64,000 bases of DNA, taken from positions 310,001 to 374,000 of the forward strand of contig CAWFHN010000006.1 in assembly GCA_963815665.1 (NCBI GenBank), in the 5' to 3' direction. Under the pieces are notes generated by a model. That model was not told where the DNA came from. It saw only the letters and a program-made list of their open reading frames with translations, and did not search any database. Shown here piece by piece: positions 49,891-57,626 of the stretch. The stretch is from DASUPK01 sp963815665. GTDB lineage: Bacteria > Actinomycetota > Thermoleophilia > Solirubrobacterales > 70-9. The translations under genes and the position numbers were made by a program. Every line of letters starts with the position of its first letter. Position 1 is the first letter of the stretch.

Positions 49891-50585
49891 TGCCGCGCAA
49901 GCTCGCCGAGTACGAGCGCAAGCGAGACTTCTCGAAGACCAAGGAGCCGAGCGGCAAGGGCAAGGGGAAGCGAAAGGGCAAGGCGCGCCGAAAGCATCCG
50001 CGCTTCGCGTTCCAGAAGCACTCGGCCACCTCGGAGCACTACGACCTGCGGCTCGAGGTCGACGGGGTGCTGGCCTCCTGGGCGGTCCCCAAGGGCCCCT
50101 CGCTCGATCCCCGGGACAAGCGACTCGCGATGCGCACCGAGGACCACCCGCTCGAATACCTGGAATGGGAGGGCGTGATCGAGGAGGGCTCCTACGGCGC
50201 GGGCCCGATGATCGTCTGGGACCGCGGCGTGTTCCAGAACATCTCGGAGACTCGTCGGGGCGAGCCGATGGAGCTGGACGAGGCCATTGCGAAGGGCGAC
50301 GTGAAGGTCTTCATGCTCGGCGAGAAGATCAAGGGCGCCTACGCGCTCGTTCGCACGAGCCCATCACCAGAACGGGTCGCGCCTGGCGGCGCGCCCTCGC
50401 ATCAACGCGAGCAGTGGCTGCTGATCAAGAAGCGGGACGAGGGCTCGGATGCTCGGCGCAAGCCCACCTCATCGCAGCCGGAGTCGGTGCTGAGCGGTCG
50501 CACGATCGAGCGGGTGCTCGAGGAGGAGGCCGAGCCCGGTCAGTTCCTCAAGCACCGGGCGCGCCGGCGCTCGGACCGGCGCTAG
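49890..50585 (+). CDS. Stand-alone LigD 3'-phosphoesterase (PE) domain
   Basis: A 231-aa protein with the LigD phosphoesterase pattern: a Lys-rich start (YERKRDFSKTKEPSGKGKGKRKG), then FAFQKHSATSEHYDLRLEVDGVLASWAVPKGPSLDP, with the His/His/Arg/Glu/Asp catalytic cluster (H...HYDLRLE), HPLEYLEWEG.I..GSYGAGPMIVWDRG, and LIKKRD. In typical LigD this domain trims 3' ends in nonhomologous end joining and is fused to ligase and polymerase domains; here it stands alone, and the other two are at 20975 and 22789. The start overlaps the WS/DGAT stop by one base. No Ku seen. Confidence 0.92.
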   Translation: MPRKLAEYERKRDFSKTKEPSGKGKGKRKGKARRKHPRFAFQKHSATSEHYDLRLEVDGVLASWAVPKGPSLDPRDKRLAMRTEDHPLEYLEWEGVIEEGSYGAGPMIVWDRGVFQNISETRRGEPMELDEAIAKGDVKVFMLGEKIKGAYALVRTSPSPERVAPGGAPSHQREQWLLIKKRDEGSDARRKPTSSQPESVLSGRTIERVLEEEAEPGQFLKHRARRRSDRR

Positions 50586-50594
50586 GCTGCGCCC

Positions 50595-52058
50595 ATGGCC
50601 ACTGCGGCCGAGGCACGGACGCTTCAGAACTACGCCGGCGGCGCCTGGTTCGACTCCGGGGCGACCGAGGCCCTGGACGATCGCGACCCGGCGACCGGGG
50701 AGCTCACAGCCAGGGTTCCGCTGTCGGTAGCCGCCGACGTCGATCGCGCGGTCAAGGCCGCCCGCCAGGCTCAGCCCGCCTGGCGCGAGGTACCGCCGCA
50801 GGAGCGGGCCCGCTCCGTGCTGGCCTTGCGCGATGCGCTCCTGGAGCACCGCCAGGAGATCGCTGCTCTCGTCACGGCGGACATGGGCAAGACCCTCGCC
50901 GACGCCGACGGTGAGGTCGGCCGTGGCATCGAGTCGGTCGAGTCCGCCGCCGCGATCCCCCACCTGCTCAAGGGCGAGACCCTCGAGGGGGTGGCCTCCG
51001 GCGTCGACGTCGAGCTCGTCCGCCAGCCCGTCGGCGTCGTCGCCGCGATCACCCCCTTCAACTTCCCGGCGATGATCCCCCTCTGGTTCCTGCCCTACGC
51101 CGTCGCCTGCGGCAACGCCTTCGTACTGAAGCCGTCCGAGCGCGACCCGCGCCCCTCGCAGCGGATCTGCGAGCTGATCGACGAGGCGGAGATCTTCCCC
51201 CCGGGGGTCATCAACCTGGTGCATGGCGGGCGCGAGGCGGTCGAGTCGCTGCTCGGTCACGACGAGGTGGACGCGGTCTCCTTCGTCGGCCAGGCGACCA
51301 CTGCCCGGCTGATCGCGACCCGCTCCGCGGAGAGCGGCAAGCGCGTCCAGGCGCTCGGTGGCGCCAAGAACTCGATGATCGTCGCCGACGACGCCGACCT
51401 CTCGACCTCGGTGCCGGCAATCATGGCCTCCGCCTTCGGCGCCGCCGGCCAGCGCTGCCTCGCCGGCTCCGTCTGCGTGATCGCCGGCGACGATGACCGG
51501 CAGGCCGAGGTGCGCGAGGCGCTGAGGAGCGCCGCCGAGGGCCTGACGACCGGCCTGGGCGCCGATCCGGGCACGGACGTCTGCCCGATGGTCTCGCCCG
51601 AGGCCCGCGAGCGCGCGGAGACGGCTGTTTCGACCGCGGAGGACCAGGGCGCGACCGTCCTGCTCGACGGCCGCGTCGGCGGCGGCGAGGCGGGCGCGAT
51701 ACTCGGGCCCACCCTGGTGGAGGTCACGGATCATGAGTCCGAGCTCGCCCGCGAGGAGATCTTCGGCCCGGTCCTGGCTCTGGTCGGCGCGCCCGACCTC
51801 GACGCCGCGATCGAGTTCGCCAACGGCTCGCGCTACGGCAATGCCGGCTCGATCTTCACCACGTCGGGCGCCGCGGCGCGCGCGTATCGCTGGGGCATCG
51901 AGGCGGGCATGCTCGGCGTCAACATCGGGGTGCCCGCTCCGGTCGCCTGGTTCCCCTTCTCGGGCTGGAAGGACTCGATCGACGGCGACCTGCACGCCAA
52001 TGGCGGAGACGCGGTCAACTTCTACACGCGCAAGAAGGTCGTTACGAGTAGGTGGTAG
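50595..52058 (+). CDS. mmsA: CoA-acylating methylmalonate-semialdehyde dehydrogenase
   Basis: A 487-aa aldehyde-dehydrogenase-superfamily enzyme which turns methylmalonate semialdehyde into propionyl-CoA, CO2 and NADH (valine and inositol degradation). NADM-like ITPFNFPAMIPLWFLPYAVACGN, FVLKPSERDP and the catalytic Cys in GAAGQRCLAGS; IMGKLAD-like ADMGKTLADADGEVGRGIESVE. NIGVPAPVAWFPFSGWKDSIDGDLHANGGDAVNFYTRKKVVTSRW is the typical ending. The MmsA call rests on these signature stretches. It follows the LigD PE gene by ten bases. Its TAG stop directly precedes a dispersed repeat. Confidence 0.93.
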   Translation: MATAAEARTLQNYAGGAWFDSGATEALDDRDPATGELTARVPLSVAADVDRAVKAARQAQPAWREVPPQERARSVLALRDALLEHRQEIAALVTADMGKTLADADGEVGRGIESVESAAAIPHLLKGETLEGVASGVDVELVRQPVGVVAAITPFNFPAMIPLWFLPYAVACGNAFVLKPSERDPRPSQRICELIDEAEIFPPGVINLVHGGREAVESLLGHDEVDAVSFVGQATTARLIATRSAESGKRVQALGGAKNSMIVADDADLSTSVPAIMASAFGAAGQRCLAGSVCVIAGDDDRQAEVREALRSAAEGLTTGLGADPGTDVCPMVSPEARERAETAVSTAEDQGATVLLDGRVGGGEAGAILGPTLVEVTDHESELAREEIFGPVLALVGAPDLDAAIEFANGSRYGNAGSIFTTSGAAARAYRWGIEAGMLGVNIGVPAPVAWFPFSGWKDSIDGDLHANGGDAVNFYTRKKVVTSRW

Positions 52059-52059
52059 C

Positions 52060-52157
52060 CGGCTTCGCCATCAGATCGCGGCCACGAGCGGCCGCCCCAC
52101 ATAAGTCGCTACGGCCTTCGGCCTTCGCTCCGAAGTAGGGCGGCCTGGTGGCCGCTA
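52060..52157 (+). repeat. Dispersed 98-bp element, copy B
   Basis: A 98-base copy, from CGGCTTCGCC to the CTA at 52155-52157, which is the stop codon of the downstream carboxyltransferase gene on the minus strand. It shows hairpins GCGGCC/GGCCGC, GGCCTTCGGCC, a CGCTCC..AGGGCG stem and GGCCTGGTGGCC. It matches copy D in 87 of 98 bases. The mmsA stop lies two bases before its left end. It is between two convergent genes. Confidence 0.9.
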
Positions 52158-53699
52158 CCAGGAGTCGATGGTGCGGCCACTCGGCTCCGGGTCACCGGCC
52201 GCGGCGAGGGTTCGGGCGATCGCCGCCCGGGTGTCGGCCGGATCGATGACGTCGTCGATCTCGAAGATCTGAGCGGCGTTGAGGGCCTCGGCGTGCTCGT
52301 GCATCTGCGCGGTGAGCTCGCGGACGCGCTGCTCCCGCTCGCCCTCGTCCTCGATCGCCTCGAGGTCCTTGCGCATGGCGAGGCGCACGGCGCCCTCGAG
52401 CCCCATCGGGCCGAGCGTCGCGTCCGGCCAGGCCGCGGTGAGCAGCGGCTCGTGCAGGCTGCCGAACGCCATCGCCTGCGCGCCAAGGCCGTAGCCGCGG
52501 CGCAGGACGATGGCGACGGTCGGGACGGTCAGCGCGGCCCCGGCGATCAGCATCCGGCAGCAATGTCTGACGAGGGCATCGCGCTCGGCTTCGGGCCCGA
52601 CCATGTAGCCGGGGGTGTCGATCAAGGAGACGATCGGGAGGCCGAAGGCGTCGCAGAGCTGCATGAAGTGAGCGGCCTTGTCGGCGGCCTCGCCGGTGAC
52701 CACGCCGGCCTGGAACCTGGAGTTGTTGGCGACGATCCCCACCGGCCGTCCCTCGATCCGGGCCAGCGCGGTGCTCAGCTCGGGCGCGAAGCGCTCGCGC
52801 AGCGCCATGACGGAGCCCTCGTCGCACAAGGTCTGGACGATCGGCACGACGTCGTAGGCGCGCCGGGAGCTCTCGGGCACCGCGTCGCGCAGCGCCGCCT
52901 GGTCCGGGGCCGACCACTCCTCCACGCGGCCGCGGAAGTAGCCGAGCAGTCGCTTCGACGCCTCGACCGCCGCCTCCTCGTCCTCCACCACGAGGTCGAG
53001 GACGCCGTTGGGCGCCTGCATCTCGACCGGGCCGACATCCTCGGCACGGACGTCGCCGAGGCCGCCGCCCGCGATCATCGCCGGGCCCGCCATCCCAAGC
53101 GAGGAGCTCTCGGTGGCGACGATCACATCGGAGCACCCCGCGATCACCGCGTTGCCGGCGAAGCAGTTGCCGGCGACGATCGCGATCCGCGGAACGCGGC
53201 CTGACAGCTTGGCCCAGAGCGCGAAGGCCCTGACCTGCAGCGCGCTGACGACCGGGTGGTCCGTGTCGCCGGGGCGGCCACCCCCACCCTCCGCAAAGAA
53301 GACCACTGGCAGCTCCATGCGTTCGATCAGCTCGAACATCCGGTCCTTCTTGAAATGGCCGACCGTGCCCTGGGTCCCGGCCAGCACGGTGTAGTCGTAG
53401 GCGAGCACCGCGGTTGGCTGCCCATCGACCGTGGCGGTTCCCGCGACCAGGCCGTCGGCCGGTGTGTTGGCGATCAGGTCCTCCCGGCTGCGGCGCGTCC
53501 GCTGCTGGGCGACGGCGTAGCGCCCGTACTCGACCCACGATCCCTCGTCGATCAGGTCGGCGACGTTCTCGCGAGCCGTCCGCCCTCCCCGCTCGTGCCG
53601 CGTGGCGACGGCGTCGGTGCGTGCCGCGTCCTCCGTCAGCTCTCGCCTGCGCTGCAGCTCGGCAAGGTCGTCCCTGTCCGTGTCCTTTTCCGGCGACAT
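52155..53699 (-). CDS. Acyl-CoA carboxylase carboxyltransferase subunit (AccD/PccB-type)
   Basis: A 514-aa carboxyltransferase: it moves the carboxyl group from biotin to acetyl- or propionyl-CoA to make malonyl- or methylmalonyl-CoA. The two halves of the family are fused: the N-terminal half has DLIDEGSWVEYGRYA, TATVDGQPTAVLAYDYTVLAGTQG and FFAEGGGGRPGD, the C-terminal half IVSLIDTPGYMVGPEAERD, VPTVAIVLRRGYGLGAQAMAF and ATLGPMGLEGAV. FFAEGGGGRPG corresponds to the usual HGGGRI-type oxyanion loop. Start ATG 53699. Next to mmsA it fits a propionyl-CoA pathway. Its biotin partner is not in the window. Its stop TAG belongs to the repeat copy B edge. Confidence 0.9.
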   Translation of the reverse strand: MSPEKDTDRDDLAELQRRRELTEDAARTDAVATRHERGGRTARENVADLIDEGSWVEYGRYAVAQQRTRRSREDLIANTPADGLVAGTATVDGQPTAVLAYDYTVLAGTQGTVGHFKKDRMFELIERMELPVVFFAEGGGGRPGDTDHPVVSALQVRAFALWAKLSGRVPRIAIVAGNCFAGNAVIAGCSDVIVATESSSLGMAGPAMIAGGGLGDVRAEDVGPVEMQAPNGVLDLVVEDEEAAVEASKRLLGYFRGRVEEWSAPDQAALRDAVPESSRRAYDVVPIVQTLCDEGSVMALRERFAPELSTALARIEGRPVGIVANNSRFQAGVVTGEAADKAAHFMQLCDAFGLPIVSLIDTPGYMVGPEAERDALVRHCCRMLIAGAALTVPTVAIVLRRGYGLGAQAMAFGSLHEPLLTAAWPDATLGPMGLEGAVRLAMRKDLEAIEDEGEREQRVRELTAQMHEHAEALNAAQIFEIDDVIDPADTRAAIARTLAAAGDPEPSGRTIDSW

Positions 53700-53716
53700 A
53701 GCCGCTGGAGTATTCA

Positions 53717-53845
53717 CGGCTTCGCCATGAAGCCGCGGCCACGAGCGGCCGCCCCACGCTCGACTACACGGGTCGCGCTTTCGCGCGCCCTCGCATTTAG
53801 GGGCTTCGCCCTTCGCTCCGAAGTGGAGCGGCCTGGTGGCCGCTA
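53717..53845 (+). repeat. Dispersed element, long copy C (about 129 bp)
   Basis: Begins CGGCTTCGCC and ends at the CTA 53843-53845, which is the stop codon of the VIT-type gene. Compared with copies B and D, the middle is replaced by a longer stretch (53761-53800) that includes the 28-base segment also found inside the 92-aa gene at 25107-25134. GGGCTTCGCCC and CGCTCCGAAGTGGAGCG hairpins are complete. It lies between the carboxyltransferase 5' end and the VIT gene 3' end. Confidence 0.88.
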
Positions 53846-54352
53846 CGCCTGCCCGATCAGCACGCCGGTGATGGCCACGATCACGCCGCCGAGCGTCACC
53901 TGGATCAGCGAGCTCCTCAGCGAGACGTCCAGGAACCGCTTGCGGATCCAGGCGATGCCGATCAGCTCGCAACCAACCGTGAAGGACGCGACCAGCAGCG
54001 CGGTATGGAGGTCGCTGATCAGGAACGGCAGGGCGTGGAAGCTGCCGCCGAAGAAGGTTGCGCCGCCGGTGATCAGGCCGCGCGACATCGGTGTGCCCCG
54101 GCCCGTGACCGTGCCGTCGTCCGAGAGCGCCTCCGACAGCCCCATGCTGATGCCGGCGCCGAGGGCCGCAGCAAGACCGACGAACAGGGCCGCGTGCGAG
54201 CCGGCGAGAAACGCCGTCGCGAAGATCGGCGCCAGGGTCGAGACGGTGCCGTCGATCAGGCCGATCAGGGCGGGCTGAACCCGCTGGAGCATGAACCGCT
54301 CCTCGTCCGCCGGCGCCATCCTTCCCGCAAGCCGTGCCACCAGTTCGCTCAT
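53843..54352 (-). CDS. VIT1/CCC1-family metal transporter
   Basis: A 169-aa membrane protein with about four spans. ALIGLIDGTVSTLAPIFATAF (residues 28-48) and GLAAALGAGISMGLSEALSDDGTVTGRGTPMSRGLITGGATFFGGSFHALPFL are recognisable VIT/CCC1 blocks, which move Fe2+ or Mn2+ out of the cytoplasm into a compartment or medium. It is shorter than usual (220-240 aa), with the N-terminal 20 residues being AADEERFMLQ-like. Its start is 70 bases from a divergent Fur-family gene, which suggests metal-dependent control. The stop is in the repeat copy C edge. Confidence 0.82.
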   Translation of the reverse strand: MSELVARLAGRMAPADEERFMLQRVQPALIGLIDGTVSTLAPIFATAFLAGSHAALFVGLAAALGAGISMGLSEALSDDGTVTGRGTPMSRGLITGGATFFGGSFHALPFLISDLHTALLVASFTVGCELIGIAWIRKRFLDVSLRSSLIQVTLGGVIVAITGVLIGQA

Positions 54353-54422
54353 GCCGTAGATAATACAAGAGAATTAAGATAAGGATTCCCTAACATGTAC
54401 CATCTGATTAGGTGACCCGTAG
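54353..54422. promoter_or_regulatory. AT-rich divergent promoter region between VIT and Fur genes
   Basis: Seventy bases, unusually AT-rich for this genome. It includes TTAAGATAAGGATTCCCTAA, a CCTAA (54389-54393) and TTAGG (54408-54412) pair in inverted orientation with 14 bases between, and TATTAT on the minus strand just before the VIT start. TTAGG/CCTAA half-sites resemble metal-regulator boxes (Fur, IdeR). I could not identify a perfect consensus. Confidence 0.5.
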
Positions 54423-54869
54423 ATGACGACTGACGTCCACACCCCACCTCGAGACGACGCCGAGCTGGCCGATCTCCTACGCGAGCGCGGCCTGCGCGCC
54501 ACCTCCCAGCGAGTGGTCATGCACCGGCTGCTGCGGGACAGCGCACGGCACGTCAGCGCCGAGGAGCTGCTGAGCGAGGCCGGCGAGAAGCTGCCCGGGA
54601 TCTCCCTCCCCACGGTCTACGCGACGCTCGAGCTATTCGAGCAGCTCGGCATCGTCCGCCGCGTCAACGGCGGCGGGGGCACGCTGCTCTGGGACACACG
54701 GGCGGACACGCACCATCACATGATCTGCCGCAACTGCGGCCGCATCGAGGACATGGAGACCTCGCTCGACCTGGAGCGGGCCCGCCGCTCGGCCGCCCGC
54801 TCCGGCTTTCGGCCCGACCGGGCCGAGGTCGTGGTCAGCGGCCTCTGCGCGAGCTGCGCCTCCGGCTAG
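54423..54869 (+). CDS. Fur-family metalloregulator
   Basis: A 148-aa Fur/PerR/Zur-family regulator. The winged-helix N-terminus LADLLRERGLRATSQRVVMHRLLRDSARHVSAEELLSEAG.KLPGISLPTVYATLELFEQLGIVRRV is typical. The dimerisation domain has DTHHHMICRNCGRIEDME, with the metal-binding His cluster and a CxxC, and a second CxxC at the end (GLCASCASG), forming a structural zinc site. It probably represses, in metal- or peroxide-dependent fashion, itself and the divergent VIT transporter. Which metal (Fe, Zn, Mn, or peroxide) cannot be told. Confidence 0.92.
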   Translation: MTTDVHTPPRDDAELADLLRERGLRATSQRVVMHRLLRDSARHVSAEELLSEAGEKLPGISLPTVYATLELFEQLGIVRRVNGGGGTLLWDTRADTHHHMICRNCGRIEDMETSLDLERARRSAARSGFRPDRAEVVVSGLCASCASG

Positions 54870-55673
54870 CTACCTGGGCTCCGGGAAGTTCGCTTCGATC
54901 AGCCCGAAGTTCGCGCCCTGCGGATCGAAGAGCACGGCCAGCCGGCCCATCGGGATGTCCTGCGGGCCGAAGAGCGCCCTGCCCCCCGCCGTCTTCGTCT
55001 TCTCGATCGCAGCCTCGATGTCGTTAACGACGAAGTAGACCTGCCAGTAGGCCGGCGTTTCGGGAGGCATCTCGTCGCCCACCGCCATCAACCCGCCAAG
55101 GCCCTCGGGCCAGCGCTGGCCCTCGACCTGCCACATGAAGATGTAGTCGGGAGCTCCTTCGCTGTGTGTCGCGGACCAGCCGAAGACCTTCCCGTAGAAG
55201 TCCCCTGCGGCGTCGACGTCACGGGTCAGCAGGTTGTTCCAGTTCCAGGCGCCCGGCTCATTGACGAGCTGAGCACCGGGATGGTTCTTCTGCTGGTTGA
55301 TGCAGATGAACGCGCCCGTCGGGTCCTGGAGCACGGCCATCCGGCCTGAATCGCCCGGGAGGTCGACCGGCCCGAAATGGACCTGGCCACCGGCCTCCTT
55401 CACCTTCTCCGCCGTCGCGTCGGCGTCCTCGACCTTGATGTAGCTGGACCAGGCTGAGGGCTGCTCCTCGCGCTGGGTTGGCCCGAAGCCGGCGACCATC
55501 TTGCCGCCCTTGGTGAAGAACCCGTAGCCGCCGGTCTCCTCCGGATCGCCAGGCGCGGACTGTGCCTGCACTCCGAGCAGGTCTTCGTAGAAGGACTGCG
55601 CCGCTTCCACATCCGTCGTGGACAGGTCGACCCAGCAGAACTCCCCCGGTGCGTACTCGCTGCGCTCGCTCAT
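54870..55673 (-). CDS. VOC-family protein with two glyoxalase-like domains
   Basis: A 267-aa protein of two consecutive vicinal-oxygen-chelate domains: PGEFCWVDLSTTDVEAAQSFYEDLLG...DPTGAFICINQ (residues 8-128) and GAWNWNNLLTRDVDAAGDFYGKVFGW...FDPQGANFGLIEA (about 143-262). The paired His/Glu metal ligands of enzymes such as glyoxalase I are not fully conserved, so either a binding protein or an enzyme. The pattern resembles the mycobacterial CFP-30B/Rv0577 group. It has a ribosome-binding site AAGGAG and begins 12 bases after the alpha/beta hydrolase stop, so it is probably the last gene of a GNAT-hydrolase-VOC operon. It converges with fur. Confidence 0.88.
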   Translation of the reverse strand: MSERSEYAPGEFCWVDLSTTDVEAAQSFYEDLLGVQAQSAPGDPEETGGYGFFTKGGKMVAGFGPTQREEQPSAWSSYIKVEDADATAEKVKEAGGQVHFGPVDLPGDSGRMAVLQDPTGAFICINQQKNHPGAQLVNEPGAWNWNNLLTRDVDAAGDFYGKVFGWSATHSEGAPDYIFMWQVEGQRWPEGLGGLMAVGDEMPPETPAYWQVYFVVNDIEAAIEKTKTAGGRALFGPQDIPMGRLAVLFDPQGANFGLIEANFPEPR

Positions 55674-55685
55674 TCGCCTCTCCTT

Positions 55686-56504
55686 CTATCGCTTTCTGCG
55701 AGCTCCCGCGAGAACGACGCGTGAAACCAGATCGGGGTCGTCCCAGGTGGGGACGTGTCCGCAGCCCGGAAGCTCGACCTGCTGCACCCGCTTGGGCAGA
55801 ATCCCGTCGCGGAGGGGTCGGGTCCGAACCAGGGTGTCGTGCTCGGCCCAGGCCAGCGTAATCGGCGTCTTGATCCCCTTCAGGTCCTCGACGCGGCCCG
55901 CGCGCATCAGGGCGCTGGCCTCGTCGTAGGCCGGGGCGGTGACGTAGGCCCTGGCGATCGCCGCCGCCTCTCCGGGACTGAGGCGCTCGGGCCGGTAGAT
56001 GAAACGGCCGAGAGCCTGGCGCCGGCCACGGGCGGTCGACATGATCGGCCGCAGCAGCGCACCGACAGCCCGCCCGCTGCGTCTCGCGCGGGCGACGGTC
56101 TGGTCGGATGCCTCGGGCGATCGCTTCCAGAAGCCGGCGGGGCAGAGCGCGACCACGGCGCTCACGCCGCCCTGACGGGCGCACTCGATCGCCGTCCAGC
56201 CCCCGAGGGAGATCCCGGCGACGGCCGGTTTCCCGTCGATTCCGAGGGAGTCATAGAAGTCGAGCACGGCGGTTGCAAGGTTGGCCGCCCGCGGCTCGAC
56301 ACCCTCGGGCAGCTGCGTGGACTTGCCGAACCCGGGCATGTCCACGGCGATCACCTCGCGCTCAGCTGCTAGCCGGTCCATCACCGGCGACCACTGGATC
56401 AGCGATCCGCCCAGGGAATGGAGCAGGAGCAACGGCTCCCCCTCCCCGCGCCGTACGAAGTTCAGCCGCCCGGCCACCTTCGAGGACCGATCGGGCGAGG
56501 TCAC
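55686..56504 (-). CDS. Alpha/beta hydrolase
   Basis: A 272-aa hydrolase, starting at GTG 56504, which overlaps the GNAT stop (GTGA). The nucleophile Ser is in AGISLGGWTA about residue 105; HSLGGSLIQWSPVM provides the oxyanion region about residue 29; the late catalytic His is in GCGHVPTWDDPDLV near the end, and AWAEHDTLV holds an acidic residue. Length and motif spacing are those of the epoxide-hydrolase/haloperoxidase-like group. Substrate not known. The frame upstream of the GTG (antisense of the lipoprotein) is not coding. Confidence 0.88.
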   Translation of the reverse strand: MTSPDRSSKVAGRLNFVRRGEGEPLLLLHSLGGSLIQWSPVMDRLAAEREVIAVDMPGFGKSTQLPEGVEPRAANLATAVLDFYDSLGIDGKPAVAGISLGGWTAIECARQGGVSAVVALCPAGFWKRSPEASDQTVARARRSGRAVGALLRPIMSTARGRRQALGRFIYRPERLSPGEAAAIARAYVTAPAYDEASALMRAGRVEDLKGIKTPITLAWAEHDTLVRTRPLRDGILPKRVQQVELPGCGHVPTWDDPDLVSRVVLAGARRKR

Positions 56505-56989
56505 AACTCCAGGTCGTACTCGACGTACGTGTCGGAGTCGGCCCCGGTGCGGTTGTAGACCTTCTGGGCCCGGTGGTTGTCGGGCGCGGTCAGCCACTCC
56601 AGCGCCGGCATTCCCAGCTCGCGGCAGCGATCGGCGCAGACCTGGATCAGGGCGTCCGCCGTCCCCCGCCCGCGGGCATCCGGATCCACGAAGAGGTCCT
56701 CCAGATAGCCGATCCGAGCGCCCTTGAGCATCGACCACTTCCAGTCGAGCGTGGCGAAGCCAATCGCCCGGCCATCCTCGCGGGCGATGAACACAGCTCC
56801 CTGCGCCGGGTCGGTGGTCAGCTTCCGCGCCATCATCAAGATGCCCTCGTCGGTCGGCGTGGACTCGTAGAAGTCGCAATAGGCCCGCATCAGCGGCAGC
56901 AGCTCCTCGAGCTCCTCCTCGCGCGCGGGCCGGATCTCGACTCCGTCGGCGAGCTCCCGTGGCGCATCGGTAACCGGTTCCTTTGCCAT
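56501..56989 (-). CDS. GNAT-family N-acetyltransferase
   Basis: A 162-aa acetyltransferase. The acetyl-CoA-binding core is LEDLFVDPDARGRGTADALIQVCADRC (about residues 96-122, R-G-R-G), followed by EWLTAPDNHRAQKVYNRTGA, a usual motif B with N and Y. It transfers an acetyl group to an amine; substrate unknown. It is the first gene of the minus-strand operon with the alpha/beta hydrolase and VOC genes. It lies 24 bases from the divergent lipoprotein gene start. Confidence 0.92.
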   Translation of the reverse strand: MAKEPVTDAPRELADGVEIRPAREEELEELLPLMRAYCDFYESTPTDEGILMMARKLTTDPAQGAVFIAREDGRAIGFATLDWKWSMLKGARIGYLEDLFVDPDARGRGTADALIQVCADRCRELGMPALEWLTAPDNHRAQKVYNRTGADSDTYVEYDLEL

Positions 56990-57013
56990 CCGGGCCGATA
57001 CTAGGCTCTGGCC

Positions 57014-57502
57014 ATGGTCGTTCGGAGGCTGGGCGTGCTTGTCCTGGCGTCAACTCTGTGTTGCGCCGGCTGTGGGAGTGGCGGGAACGATGGGGGAACG
57101 ACCACCGCGGTTGTCTCGACGCCAGAAATAGCGGGTGACTGGGCCGGGACCCTGACGCAGAAGGGCCTTGCGCCGTTCCGTATTGCGGTCCGGATCTCGC
57201 CCGACGGGACCGGACGCGTCGCGTACACCGGCATCGAGTGCGGCGGCAGGTGGACACTGAAGTCCGCCCTGGCCTCAAGTCCACCTGCCGGGTACAACTT
57301 CCGGGAGCGGATCACCCAAGGAACAGGCGGCAACTGCAAAGGCAGAGGAGTTGTGTCCATCGGCCCGGACTCGCCCCGGGCCCCAAAGAAGTTGGGTTAC
57401 GGGTTCACCGGCGGCGGCGTCTCCAGCGAGGGCACGCTGCACAAGACCGACGCGGCAGGGCTGAAGCCGGTCTTCGACGAGGCGGGAGTGACACCACCCT
57501 GA
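57014..57502 (+). CDS. Small predicted lipoprotein
   Basis: A 162-aa exported protein. The signal peptide MVVRRLGVLVLASTLCCAGCGSGG ends in a lipobox CCAGC (Cys about 20). After a Gly/Thr linker it has GDWAGTLTQKGLAPFRIAVRISPDGTGRVAYTGIECGGRWTLKS.., a beta-barrel type pattern with Cys pair about 75 and 104 (IECGG and GGNCKG). No family known to me. It stands alone, divergent from the GNAT operon, and is followed by a strong terminator. Confidence 0.78.
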   Translation: MVVRRLGVLVLASTLCCAGCGSGGNDGGTTTAVVSTPEIAGDWAGTLTQKGLAPFRIAVRISPDGTGRVAYTGIECGGRWTLKSALASSPPAGYNFRERITQGTGGNCKGRGVVSIGPDSPRAPKKLGYGFTGGGVSSEGTLHKTDAAGLKPVFDEAGVTPP

Positions 57503-57508
57503 GCGCGA

Positions 57509-57549
57509 TTGGTGAGTTACCGCCCTACGGGGGGCGGAAAACTCACCAA
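57509..57549 (+). terminator. Strong hairpin terminator after the small lipoprotein gene
   Basis: TTGGTGAGTT (57509-57518) pairs with AACTCACCAA (57540-57549), and inside ACCGCCC pairs with GGGCGG around a TACG-type loop. More than 15 pairs in total. It lies six bases after the stop and separates this gene from the AI-2E-type permease gene. Confidence 0.85.
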
Positions 57550-57626
57550 CGGGCTCCTTTCCCCAGCCGGTGTGCGGGATTCGTGCGTAGGAAGGGGCGC
57601 GCCGGGCGCGAATAGAGAGGGTCGGC

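Noticed and set aside
52155..54368. Apparent fusion of the carboxyltransferase with an upstream region over the VIT gene
   Set aside because: The upstream part is in a different frame from the VIT protein and passes through the repeat; the carboxyltransferase begins at ATG 53699.
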